Shown here: piece by piece, positions 1 through 10,055 of the stretch
Layout of the letters: every line of letters starts with the position of its first letter
Numbering within the stretch: the stretch's first letter is position 1
Source of the DNA: Streptomyces sp. NBC_00237
Lineage (GTDB): Bacteria; Actinomycetota; Actinomycetes; Streptomycetales; Streptomycetaceae
DNA: 64,000 bases
Assembly: GCF_026342435.1 (NCBI RefSeq)
Contig: NZ_JAPEMT010000001.1
Coordinates: 1,172,501-1,236,500, forward strand
Reading direction: 5' to 3'
Translations under genes and position numbers: made by a program
Notes under the pieces: model-generated
What the model saw: only the letters and a program-made list of their open reading frames with translations
The model's database searches: none
What the model was told of the DNA's origin: nothing

Positions 1-2202
<2,202 letters not shown>

Positions 2203-2277
2203 CAGTTGCTCGCGTCCACTGTGTTAGTTCTGAAATAACGAACAGCTGTGAAAACACCAGCGTTCAAATTTCATAGT

Positions 2278-2394
2278 GTTTCGGTGGTCATAGCGTTAGG
2301 GAAACGCCCGGTTACATTCCGAACCCGGAAGCTAAGCCTTTCAGCGCCGATGGTACTGCAGGGGGGACCCTGTGGGAGAGTAGGACGCCGCCGA
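2278..2394 (+). rRNA. rrf: 5S ribosomal RNA
   Basis: A 5S rRNA of about 117 nt, starting GTTTCGGTGGTCATAGCG and containing the conserved CCGAACCCGGAAGCTAAGCC segment; the 3' strand GACGCCGCCGAAC pairs back to the 5' strand. It follows the 23S gene in the usual 16S-23S-5S order. The exact ends are uncertain by 1-3 nt. Confidence 0.96.
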
Positions 2395-2407
2395 ACAATC
2401 ATTGTGG

Positions 2408-2443
2408 AAATGCCCCGTACCGGGAGACCGGTACGGGGCATTT
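2408..2443. terminator. rRNA operon terminator, probably bidirectional
   Basis: A perfect inverted repeat: AAATGCCCCGTACCGG, loop GAGA, then the reverse complement ending in ATTT. It lies between the plus-strand 5S gene and the 3' end of the minus-strand DUF58 operon, so it can serve both. The short A and T tracts flanking the stem suit intrinsic termination in either direction. Confidence 0.9.
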
Positions 2444-2516
2444 CTGCGTTTAAGGGTAGATGGGAAGCCCCAGAGGGATTCCTGCTGGTTGGGCTCCTTC
2501 TCGGCAGTGCGGAGTC

Positions 2517-3827
2517 CTAGAGACGGCCTGCCGACTTCAATGCCAGATAGGCGTCAGCGAGAGCAGGGGCCAAATCTTCGGGGGTGGCGTCGACCACGGT
2601 GACTCCGTATCGCTTGAGCTTTTCTGCTGTGTTTTCGCGCTGTTCCCGGGACTGGGCTCCTGCGGCGGCTTCGTAGACGGACTCCACTGATCCCCGAGCC
2701 GCAGCCATTTCCTCGACGCGGGGGTCGGCCACGGAAGCCACCACGACCGTATGGCGCTTGGTGAGCTGAGGAAGGACGGGGAGGAGACCGTCCTCCACGG
2801 GCGCTGAATCGAGGCCGGTGAGGAGAACGATGAGGGAATGGCGAGGAGCGCAGGCAAGCGCCGTGGCGCTAAGACCATGGGTGTCCGTTTCCACCAGCTC
2901 GGGTTCCAGTGGAGCCATGGCATTGACCAGTGAGGACAGGAGTTCACCCGACGACCGGCCTTGGACCTGGGCGCGTGTACGACGGTCGTAGGCCAGGAGG
3001 TCGACCCGGTCGCCCGCGCGGGAAGCGAGGGCGGCCAGGAGGAGTGCCGCGTCCATGGAGGCATCGAGCCGTGGGACGTCGCCCACGCGTCCCGCGGAGG
3101 TGCGGCCGGTGTCCAGGACCAAGAGGATGTGGCGGTCACGTTCCGGACGCCACGTACGCACGGCCACCGTGTTCTGGCGCGCGGTCGCGCGCCAGTCGAT
3201 GGAGCGGGTGTCGTCGCCGGGAACGTAATCACGGAGGCTGTCGAACTCGGTGCCCTCGCCACGGGTCAACACGCTGGTACGGCCGTCGAGTTCACGAAGT
3301 CGAGCCAGCTTCGACGGGAGGTGTTTGCGGCTCGCGAAGGGAGGGAGCACGCGGACGGTCCACGGGACGCTGTGGCTGCCCTGGCGGGCGGCCAGGCCCA
3401 AGGGGCCGTACGAGCGGACCGTGACACGGTCCGAGCGGCGGTCGCCGCGACGGCTGGGGTGCAACTCGGTGGTGAGGCGGCGCCGTTCACCGGAAGGGAC
3501 GATCACCTCGTGGCGGGACGCTGCGGTTTGGCTGCCGGAGGTCCAGCTGCTGGGCGGCCAGGCGTCGCGGAGTTGGGCGCGCAGTCGGCGGGGCGAGGGG
3601 TTGGTGACGGTCAGTTGAACTGTGGCGGTTTCGCCAAGTCGAACGGATGTGTCACCAGATCGGGTGAATTGGAGCTTACGCACTGGTGCTGCCAGTGCGT
3701 AGTCGCACAGAATTGCGAGCGTGAGGGGTGCGTTGACCGCAAGGATCCCCGACCAGTTCGGCGCGAGGATGCCGACGGGAAGGGAGCCGAGGGCCGCAAG
3801 GAGAGCGGTTCGTCCGGTGAGCGCCAT
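2517..3827 (-). CDS. DUF58 domain protein (vWA-like, MoxR partner)
   Basis: 436 residues. Two hydrophobic segments at the N-terminus (about 8-45), then a beta-rich region and a C-terminal DUF58/von Willebrand A-like domain. The family hallmark is visible as SLRDYVPGDDTRSIDWRATAR, near residues 197-217. The following vWA-type strand reads ILLVLDTGRTS, a loose version of the DxSxS metal-site motif. Last gene of a five-gene minus-strand operon, starting 15 nt after the MoxR stop. DUF58 proteins almost always pair with MoxR AAA ATPases; the shared function is generally thought to be chaperone-like assembly or cofactor insertion, but the client here is unknown. ATG start with a weak ribosome site. 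Confidence 0.9.
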   Translation of the reverse strand: MALTGRTALLAALGSLPVGILAPNWSGILAVNAPLTLAILCDYALAAPVRKLQFTRSGDTSVRLGETATVQLTVTNPSPRRLRAQLRDAWPPSSWTSGSQTAASRHEVIVPSGERRRLTTELHPSRRGDRRSDRVTVRSYGPLGLAARQGSHSVPWTVRVLPPFASRKHLPSKLARLRELDGRTSVLTRGEGTEFDSLRDYVPGDDTRSIDWRATARQNTVAVRTWRPERDRHILLVLDTGRTSAGRVGDVPRLDASMDAALLLAALASRAGDRVDLLAYDRRTRAQVQGRSSGELLSSLVNAMAPLEPELVETDTHGLSATALACAPRHSLIVLLTGLDSAPVEDGLLPVLPQLTKRHTVVVASVADPRVEEMAAARGSVESVYEAAAGAQSREQRENTAEKLKRYGVTVVDATPEDLAPALADAYLALKSAGRL

Positions 3828-3842
3828 GGGGTCGTCGCCGTC

Positions 3843-4829
3843 TCAGCGGGGGACGGGGACGTGGGCGAGGACGGAGGTGATGACGGAGTCGGCGGTGACG
3901 CCCTCCATCTCTGCTTCGGGGCGGAGTTGGATGCGGTGACGGAGCGTCGGGAGAGCAAGGGCCTTCACGTCGTCGGGGATGACGTAGTCCCTGCCGGTGA
4001 GCCAGGCCCAGGCGCGGGCGGTGGACAGCAGAGCAGTGGAACCTCGGGGGGAAACGCCGAGGGCGAGGGAGGGGGAGTTGCGGGTGGCACGGCAGATATC
4101 GACGACGTAGCCGGTGATTTCGGGCGACACCGAGGTCTTGGCGACGGCGGACCGAGCGGCTTCCAGATCGGCAGGACCGGCGACGGGGCGCACGCCCGCT
4201 GCCTTCAGGTCCCGGGGGTTGAAACCTTCGGCGTGGCGGGTCAGGACGGCGATCTCGTCCTGACGGTCGGGGAGGGGGACGGTGAGCTTCAGGAGGAAGC
4301 GGTCCAGTTGGGCTTCGGGGAGGGGGTAGGTGCCTTCGTACTCGACCGGGTTCTGGGTCGCTACGACGAGGAAGGGGTCGGGCAGGAGGCGGGGGACACC
4401 GTCAACGGTGACCTGGCGTTCTTCCATCGCTTCGAGGAGGGAGGACTGGGTTTTGGGGGGCGTGCGGTTGATTTCGTCGGCGAGGAGGAGGTTGGTGAAG
4501 ACGGGACCGGGCTGGAAGGAGAACTCGGCGGTCCGGGCGTCGTAGACCAGAGAGCCGGTGACGTCGCTGGGCATCAGGTCGGGGGTGAACTGGACGCGCT
4601 TGGTGTCGAGTTCGAGAGAGGCGGCCAGGGCGCGGACCAGCAGGGTCTTGGCGACGCCGGGGACTCCTTCGAGGAGGACGTGGCCGCGGCAGAGGAGGGC
4701 GACGACGAGCCCGGTGACCGCCGGGTCCTGGCCGACCACGGCCTTGGCGATCTCGGCGCGCAGGGCCTCCAGGGAGGCGCGGGCGCTGTCGGGGGTCTCG
4801 GCGGGGATCTCTGCGTACTGGGCGCTCAT
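3843..4829 (-). CDS. MoxR-family AAA+ ATPase
   Basis: 328 residues, the normal MoxR length. Walker A reads GVPGVAKT (Gly-rich loop with Lys-Thr), Walker B is LLLADEINRT, followed by the conserved PPKTQSSLLEAMEERQVT stretch and the sensor segment VVATQNPVEYEGTYPLPEAQLDRF. These are diagnostic of MoxR. The start overlaps the stop of the upstream DUF4350 gene by four bases (ATGA), so the two are translationally coupled. The set MoxR, DUF58, DUF4350, DUF4129 is a recurring actinobacterial operon in which the ATPase probably acts with the vWA-like DUF58 protein as an ATP-driven chaperone. Confidence 0.95.
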   Translation of the reverse strand: MSAQYAEIPAETPDSARASLEALRAEIAKAVVGQDPAVTGLVVALLCRGHVLLEGVPGVAKTLLVRALAASLELDTKRVQFTPDLMPSDVTGSLVYDARTAEFSFQPGPVFTNLLLADEINRTPPKTQSSLLEAMEERQVTVDGVPRLLPDPFLVVATQNPVEYEGTYPLPEAQLDRFLLKLTVPLPDRQDEIAVLTRHAEGFNPRDLKAAGVRPVAGPADLEAARSAVAKTSVSPEITGYVVDICRATRNSPSLALGVSPRGSTALLSTARAWAWLTGRDYVIPDDVKALALPTLRHRIQLRPEAEMEGVTADSVITSVLAHVPVPR

Positions 4830-6085
4830 GAGGCGCGGACCTCTCTTTCGAGGGCGTCGAGTTCGTCAGCCAGGCGGATGAGGCCGGCGTCTTGGGACGG
4901 GGCAGGGCCGAAGAGAAGGGAGTCGAGGTCTCTGTCGGAGTGCGGGAGACGTGCGGAGACGGCGGGGAGAAGAGACGCCGGGGTGTGCGCGTGGGCGGTG
5001 GGGACGCCCAGGAGGGAGCAGAGGCGGGCGCGGGTCGCCGAGCGGAGGACAGAAGCGGCGCGGTCGCGGGCGTTGGCCTTGCGGTAGAGGCGGGCGCGGC
5101 CTTCGGTGGTCTCGGAGGCGCGGATGGCGACGGGCAGGTGCTCGGTCACCAGGGGGCCGAGGCGGCGGGCGCGCCACAGGGCGGCGAGCAGCGCGGCGAA
5201 GGCGAGTTGGGCGGTTCCCCAGATCCAGCCAGGTGGGACCTGGGAGAGGAAGCCGCCAGTGGTGTCGTCGGTGGAGCCTTGGCTGTCGGCGGCGGAAGGG
5301 TCGGAGAGGGAAGGGAGGTACCAGGTCAGGTTGGGGCGCGAGCCGAGGAGTTGGAGAGCGAGGGAGGCGTTGCCCTGTTGGCCGAGGCGCTCGTTGTGGA
5401 GGAAGTCGGTGGCGCCGATGAGGACAGTGTCGCCGCTGCCGCTGCCGCTGCCGCTGCCGCTGCCGCTGCTGTTGGTGGGAGCGGGGGTGAGGAGGCGGAG
5501 CAGGGAAGCGTGGGTCTCGACCGGGTAACAGGCATCCGGGCGGCCGGAACTGGAGAGCGAGGAGGTGGGGGAGTACAGAAGGCCGCCGAGGTCGGCGGGG
5601 CCTGCGGTGGTGGCTGCGGGCAGGGAGCAGCGGGGCTCGCGGGTGGTGACCGGGGCGGGCTGGGCCTCGACACGTACGCCGGGGGCGAGGGTGGGGAGGA
5701 CGGTGCCGGTAGGGGCTGCCAAGACGGTGCGGCCGCTGGAAGAGGAGGTGGTTTGGTGGAGGCGGCGCTGCTGGGAGGGGGTGAGGAGGTTCGGCGAGGC
5801 GACGAGGAGGGTGGTGTCGCGGCCGGTGGCGGAGGTTGCCTCGGCGAGGGTGGTGACGACGTGGGTGGAGACACCGCGCTGTTTGAGGAGTTCCGCGACG
5901 GCCCGAGTGCCGGTGGGGTCGGCGGAGCGGGGGTCGAGAGTGCCGTGCGGGGTGCCGGACTGGAGGGCGGCGAGGACGATTCCGGCGAGGAGGACGAGGG
6001 ACGCGACCAGGAAGAGGCCGCGGGTGCGGGTCCAGATGTCACGCGTGGTGGGCGAGATCGAGGTGGAGGGGGGCGCGGTCGTCAC
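4826..6085 (-). CDS. DUF4350 domain membrane protein
   Basis: 419 residues from a GTG start at 6085 that overlaps the TGA of the upstream DUF4129 gene (GTGA arrangement). This start is preferred over the longer open frame because that extension lies wholly inside the upstream gene. One membrane helix near residues 24-42, a DUF4350 region with a glutamine-amidotransferase-like fold (about 50-230), a second helix near 270-290, and a basic cytoplasmic tail. The extracytoplasmic part includes a (Gly-Ser)n run encoded by a pure 6-bp microsatellite at about 5432-5467. The role is unknown; DUF4350 accompanies MoxR/DUF58 systems in actinobacteria. Confidence 0.85.
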   Translation of the reverse strand: MTTAPPSTSISPTTRDIWTRTRGLFLVASLVLLAGIVLAALQSGTPHGTLDPRSADPTGTRAVAELLKQRGVSTHVVTTLAEATSATGRDTTLLVASPNLLTPSQQRRLHQTTSSSSGRTVLAAPTGTVLPTLAPGVRVEAQPAPVTTREPRCSLPAATTAGPADLGGLLYSPTSSLSSSGRPDACYPVETHASLLRLLTPAPTNSSGSGSGSGSGSGDTVLIGATDFLHNERLGQQGNASLALQLLGSRPNLTWYLPSLSDPSAADSQGSTDDTTGGFLSQVPPGWIWGTAQLAFAALLAALWRARRLGPLVTEHLPVAIRASETTEGRARLYRKANARDRAASVLRSATRARLCSLLGVPTAHAHTPASLLPAVSARLPHSDRDLDSLLFGPAPSQDAGLIRLADELDALEREVRAS

Positions 6086-6783
6086 AGGGCGGCCCACTCG
6101 GAGGTCGGCGGGGTGGCGGCCAGGGACGGCTTCGTACGTTCCAGGTCGAGGTCCAGGTCGCGCAGGCGGACGTACGAGGCTTCGTCGGCTGTGCGGTCGC
6201 CGTACGTGACGTCGTCGAAGGAGCGGGCTGCTGCGTGCAGGCGGGAGGCGTGGTCGGGCAGGGTGCGGCCGGCTTCGGCGGCGGCCTCGTCGGCGGTGCG
6301 GCCGGGGCGCGGATCGAGGAGGGTGCGTTCCTCCAGGGAGCGGACCAGGGCGCGCATGCGTTCCTGCACGGCGGGGTTCCAGCGGTGGGCGGCGGCATGG
6401 GCCTCGGCGGAGGCCCGGTGTTCGGCGGCGCTGCGGGGGCGGTCGTCGAAGAGGGCGGGGGCGGAGGAGGCTGGGGTGCGGTTCGGGGTTCCGAGGCGCC
6501 ACCACAGGCCCGCGAGGAGCAGCACGACGACCAGGGCGATGACGGCCAGGCCGAGCGGGCCCCCGGGGGTTGCCCCGGAGGCCGCGCCGAAGAGGTCGCC
6601 GACCCACTCCCAGAGACGGTCGAGTGCCCGCTGGAGGAGGTTCGGGTCGTGCTCGTGGTACCTGGGGTGGGACAGCTCGCGCTCCGCCGCTTCACGGGCC
6701 GGTACGCGGGGGGTGTCCAGGGGCGGGTCTTCGCCCGTGCGTACGCGGAGCCAGGCCGTGGCAGTGTCCCCCGTCAACGGCAT
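6082..6783 (-). CDS. DUF4129 domain membrane protein
   Basis: 233 residues. A single strong membrane segment near residues 77-97 (LGLAVIALVVVLLLAGLWW) follows an N-terminal region of about 75 residues; the C-terminal domain is helical, Ala/Arg-rich and of the DUF4129 type, often compared with transglutaminase-associated tails. It starts 7 bp after the stop of the GPDPase-like gene and overlaps the DUF4350 start, so it is in the same operon. No enzyme residues can be assigned. The role is probably structural, in a membrane complex with DUF4350 and the MoxR/DUF58 pair (inference from operon structure). Confidence 0.85.
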   Translation of the reverse strand: MPLTGDTATAWLRVRTGEDPPLDTPRVPAREAAERELSHPRYHEHDPNLLQRALDRLWEWVGDLFGAASGATPGGPLGLAVIALVVVLLLAGLWWRLGTPNRTPASSAPALFDDRPRSAAEHRASAEAHAAAHRWNPAVQERMRALVRSLEERTLLDPRPGRTADEAAAEAGRTLPDHASRLHAAARSFDDVTYGDRTADEASYVRLRDLDLDLERTKPSLAATPPTSEWAAL

Positions 6784-6790
6784 GGGCGAA

Positions 6791-8059
6791 TCAGTTCCCC
6801 GGCGTCTGGTCGGGCGACTGTTCCGTGTCGTAGCCGGGGAGGCCCGCGGCGCGGGCGAGGTCCAGGTCGAGGGCCTCGCGGCGGATGCGCTGGTCGATGT
6901 AGAGGAGGACCGACACGCCTGCGGAGATCGGGTAGGTGATGCACGAGGCGATCACCGCGCCGATGCCGCCGATGACCAGGAACGCCCAGCTGAACTCCGA
7001 GGCGTCGCCCTTCACCAGGCCGTCCAGGCCGCTGCCGTCCGTGACGAGGGCGATGGTGGAGAAGAGCATCACGATGAGCATGGAGACGATGGCCGTCAGC
7101 AGGGCCGTCACCAGTTGGATGCCGAATACCCGCCACCAGGAGCCCTGCACCAGCTTCGAGGAGCGGCGCAGCGCCTGACCGATCGACTGGCGTTCCAGCA
7201 TCAGCGCCGGGGACGCCAGGGAGAAGCGGATCCACAGCCAGACCACGACGACGGCGGCCGCGAGTGCGCCGAGCGCGGCGAGTGCGGCACCGCCGGCCGA
7301 GCCGAGCAGCCAGCCCGGCAGCATGCCCACAGTCATGATCGCCAAGGCGCCGAGGGTCAGCAGCAGGGTCAGGCCCAGCAGGTGCGGCAGCCGGGGCTTC
7401 GCCTCGCGCCAGGCGTCGCCCAGCGACACCGCACGGCCCAGCACCGAGCGGCTGACCACGATGGTCAGCAGTGCCGTGGTGAAGAGGGTGCCGATCATGC
7501 CGATCAGCAGCGACGGCACCGTGCTGATCATGGTGTCCTGCATCGAGTCCAGGGACTGTCGCAGTGCCTCGGTCGGATTGGTCTCGGGGTCGGCCGTGAT
7601 CGGGGTGGGCGCGGGCAGGACGAACTTCTGGAGGAGGATGTCCGCGATCTGGACGAGTACGGCGACGACCACCGTGACACCGAGCACCGTGCGCCAGTGG
7701 GCGCGCGCCGTGGACACCGAGCCGTCGAGGATGTCGCCGAGGCCCAGCGGACGCAGCGGGATCACACCCGGCTTGGCCGCGGGCGGCGGGCCGCCCCAGC
7801 CGCCGGGGCCCCGGGCTCCCCAACCGCCCTGCGGAGCTCCGTTCCGGCCCTGGCGGGGCGGGGTCTGGGCGTGGCTGCGCTGCGGAGTGCCGCTCGGCGC
7901 GGACCACTGGCCCGCGGGCGGCTGCTCCTTCGACCACTTCGATCCGGATGGCGTGGACTCGGGCGCCCGGCCCGTGGGCCCGGTCTCCCCGGAGTTCTCC
8001 GGGGGACGGCCGTCGGAGGGGGCGGATCCGGGCGAGGCCCAGCCCGGAGAGTCGTTCAT
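6791..8059 (-). CDS. Polytopic membrane protein, glycerophosphodiester phosphodiesterase membrane-domain type
   Basis: 422 residues. About 110 N-terminal residues are Pro/Gly/Ser-rich and probably disordered; then LRPLGLGDILDGSVSTAR, the typical entry motif of the GPDPase membrane-domain family (PF10110-like), and about six membrane helices. There is no catalytic phosphodiesterase domain, so the family name does not imply that activity. First gene of the MoxR operon; the promoter should lie in the 150-bp gap shared with the divergent mtnA gene. Function unknown. Confidence 0.85.
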   Translation of the reverse strand: MNDSPGWASPGSAPSDGRPPENSGETGPTGRAPESTPSGSKWSKEQPPAGQWSAPSGTPQRSHAQTPPRQGRNGAPQGGWGARGPGGWGGPPPAAKPGVIPLRPLGLGDILDGSVSTARAHWRTVLGVTVVVAVLVQIADILLQKFVLPAPTPITADPETNPTEALRQSLDSMQDTMISTVPSLLIGMIGTLFTTALLTIVVSRSVLGRAVSLGDAWREAKPRLPHLLGLTLLLTLGALAIMTVGMLPGWLLGSAGGAALAALGALAAAVVVVWLWIRFSLASPALMLERQSIGQALRRSSKLVQGSWWRVFGIQLVTALLTAIVSMLIVMLFSTIALVTDGSGLDGLVKGDASEFSWAFLVIGGIGAVIASCITYPISAGVSVLLYIDQRIRREALDLDLARAAGLPGYDTEQSPDQTPGN

Positions 8060-8208
8060 CGTCGCTCCTTCACGGTGCCCGTCCGCGGGTACGGCGGCCG
8101 GTTGTCAGCCATCGTGCCATGGGAGGTGTGCGGGCGGACCGGCCCCCGTATCTCCTCTCTCCCCTCCGCACCTTCAATTACCGGTGCGGTACGGGGCAGA
8201 CTGGGCGG

Positions 8209-9360
8209 ATGGCTGATCACGACGCGCACAGCACGGTGGGCGCAGAACCGCCCGCGTTGCCTTCACTGCGATGGGAGGAGCCGCCCGAAGGACCGGTGCT
8301 GGTACTCATCGACCAGACCCGGCTGCCGGTGGAAGAAGTCGAACTGGTCTGTACGGACGTGCCCGCCCTGGTGCGGGCGATCCAGAGCCTGGCCGTACGA
8401 GGAGCACCACTGCTGGGGATTGCCGGGGCGTACGGAGTGGCGCTCGCCGCCCGGCGGGGGTTCGACGTCGACGAGGCCGCGGCGCAACTGGCGGGAGCGC
8501 GGCCCACCGCCGTCAACCTCGGGTACGGGGTGCGACGGGCGGCCGGGGCGCATGCCGCCGCGCTGGAGAAGGGGCTCGGCCAGGACGGGGCGGCGCAGGC
8601 CGCACTGGACGCCGCGCTGGAGCTGCACCGGGCGGACGCCGCAGCCAGTGCCGCCATGGCCCGGCACGGGCTCGCCCTCCTCGACGAGCTGCTGCCCGGC
8701 GGGAGCCACCGCATCCTCACCCACTGCAACACCGGGGCCCTGGTCTCCGGCGGCGAGGGCACCGCGTTCGCCGTGGCGCTGGCGGCGCACCGCAAGGGGC
8801 GGCTGCGCAGGCTCTGGGTCGACGAGACGCGGCCACTGCTCCAGGGCGCGCGGCTCACCGCGTACGAGGCGGCCCGGCACTCCATGGCGTACACGCTGCT
8901 GACGGACAACGCGGCGGGTTCGCTGTTCGCGGCGGGCGAGGTGGACGCCGTGCTGATCGGGGCGGACCGGATCGCGGCGGACGGTTCGGTGGCGAACAAG
9001 GTGGGGAGCTATCCGCTCGCGGTCCTGGCGAAGTACCACCACGTCCCGTTCATCGTGGTTGCCCCGCTCACCACGGTCGATCTGGCGACCCCGGACGGGG
9101 CGGCGATCGAGGTGGAACAGCGGCCCGGGACCGAGGTGACGGAATTCACCGGGGGCTTCTCGGTGACGGCGGCAGGCGTGGAAGGGGGCGGCGGACAGCC
9201 CGTGGCACCGCTCGGGACGCAGGCGTACAACCCCGCCTTCGACGTCACGCCACCGGAACTGGTGACGGCGATCGTCACCGAAGAAGGCGTCGTCTCACCG
9301 GTGGCGGGGGCCGCTCTCGCGGAGCTGTGTGCCAGGTCACCACAGGCAACGATGAGCTAA
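8209..9360 (+). CDS. mtnA: S-methyl-5-thioribose-1-phosphate isomerase
   Basis: 383 residues from the ATG at 8209, giving the N-terminus MADHDAHST. Converts methylthioribose-1-phosphate to methylthioribulose-1-phosphate in the methionine salvage pathway. Visible family features: RGAPLLGIAGAYGVALAA near 64-81, the catalytic Cys in ILTHCNTGAL, and the acidic motif IGADRIAADGSVANKVGSYPLA in the C-terminal half. Length and motifs match MtnA, although the aIF2B-alpha/beta/delta group is related. It ends 4 bp before mtrA, so readthrough into mtrAB-lpqB is possible. No other salvage genes are in the window. Confidence 0.95.
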   Translation: MADHDAHSTVGAEPPALPSLRWEEPPEGPVLVLIDQTRLPVEEVELVCTDVPALVRAIQSLAVRGAPLLGIAGAYGVALAARRGFDVDEAAAQLAGARPTAVNLGYGVRRAAGAHAAALEKGLGQDGAAQAALDAALELHRADAAASAAMARHGLALLDELLPGGSHRILTHCNTGALVSGGEGTAFAVALAAHRKGRLRRLWVDETRPLLQGARLTAYEAARHSMAYTLLTDNAAGSLFAAGEVDAVLIGADRIAADGSVANKVGSYPLAVLAKYHHVPFIVVAPLTTVDLATPDGAAIEVEQRPGTEVTEFTGGFSVTAAGVEGGGGQPVAPLGTQAYNPAFDVTPPELVTAIVTEEGVVSPVAGAALAELCARSPQATMS

Positions 9361-9364
9361 TGGG

Positions 9365-10054
9365 ATGATGGCCCTTATGAAAGGTCGCGTTCTCGTAGTT
9401 GACGACGACACCGCACTTGCCGAGATGCTGGGCATTGTGTTGCGTGGAGAAGGTTTTGAGCCGTCGTTCGTCGCCGACGGCGACAAAGCGCTGGCTGCGT
9501 TCAGGGAGGCCAAGCCTGACCTGGTGCTGCTGGACCTCATGCTGCCCGGACGGGACGGCATCGAAGTCTGCCGCCTGATCCGCGCCGAGTCCGGCGTGCC
9601 CATCGTCATGCTCACGGCCAAGAGCGACACCGTCGATGTGGTGGTCGGGCTGGAATCCGGCGCCGACGACTACATCGTCAAGCCGTTCAAGCCCAAGGAG
9701 CTCGTCGCCCGGATCCGGGCGAGGCTGAGGAGGTCGGAGGAGCCCGCGCCGGAACAGCTGGCCATCGGTGACCTGGTCATCGACGTCGCCGGTCACTCGG
9801 TGAAGCGGGAGGGACAGTCGATCGCACTGACCCCGCTGGAGTTCGACCTGCTGGTCGCGCTCGCCCGCAAGCCCTGGCAGGTGTTCACCCGCGAGGTGCT
9901 GCTGGAGCAGGTCTGGGGGTACCGCCACGCCGCGGACACCCGGCTGGTCAACGTCCACGTACAGCGACTGCGGTCCAAGGTCGAGAAGGACCCGGAACGC
10001 CCCGAGATCGTCGTGACCGTACGCGGCGTCGGATACAAGGCCGGACCGAGCTGA
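9365..10054 (+). CDS. mtrA: Two-component response regulator MtrA
   Basis: 229 residues, OmpR/PhoB type. Receiver domain about 7-120 with the acidic pocket VVDDD (11-15), phosphoacceptor Asp57 in LVLLDLMLPGRDG, and the Lys in IVKPFKPKEL; C-terminal winged helix about 135-228 ending GVGYKAGPS. Sequence and the mtrB-lpqB neighbours identify MtrA, which in actinobacteria controls cell-wall and cell-cycle genes and, in Streptomyces, development and antibiotic genes. Two closely spaced ATGs (9365, 9368) and a third at 9377 are possible starts; the first is used. Only one base separates its stop from the mtrB start. Confidence 0.97.
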   Translation: MMALMKGRVLVVDDDTALAEMLGIVLRGEGFEPSFVADGDKALAAFREAKPDLVLLDLMLPGRDGIEVCRLIRAESGVPIVMLTAKSDTVDVVVGLESGADDYIVKPFKPKELVARIRARLRRSEEPAPEQLAIGDLVIDVAGHSVKREGQSIALTPLEFDLLVALARKPWQVFTREVLLEQVWGYRHAADTRLVNVHVQRLRSKVEKDPERPEIVVTVRGVGYKAGPS

Positions 10055-10055
10055 C

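Noticed and set aside
4892..8902. Very long plus-strand open frame (1336 residues) antisense to the MoxR operon
   Set aside because: It overlaps five real genes on the other strand, has no start-site signals or family motifs, and arises from high G+C bias that leaves antisense frames open.
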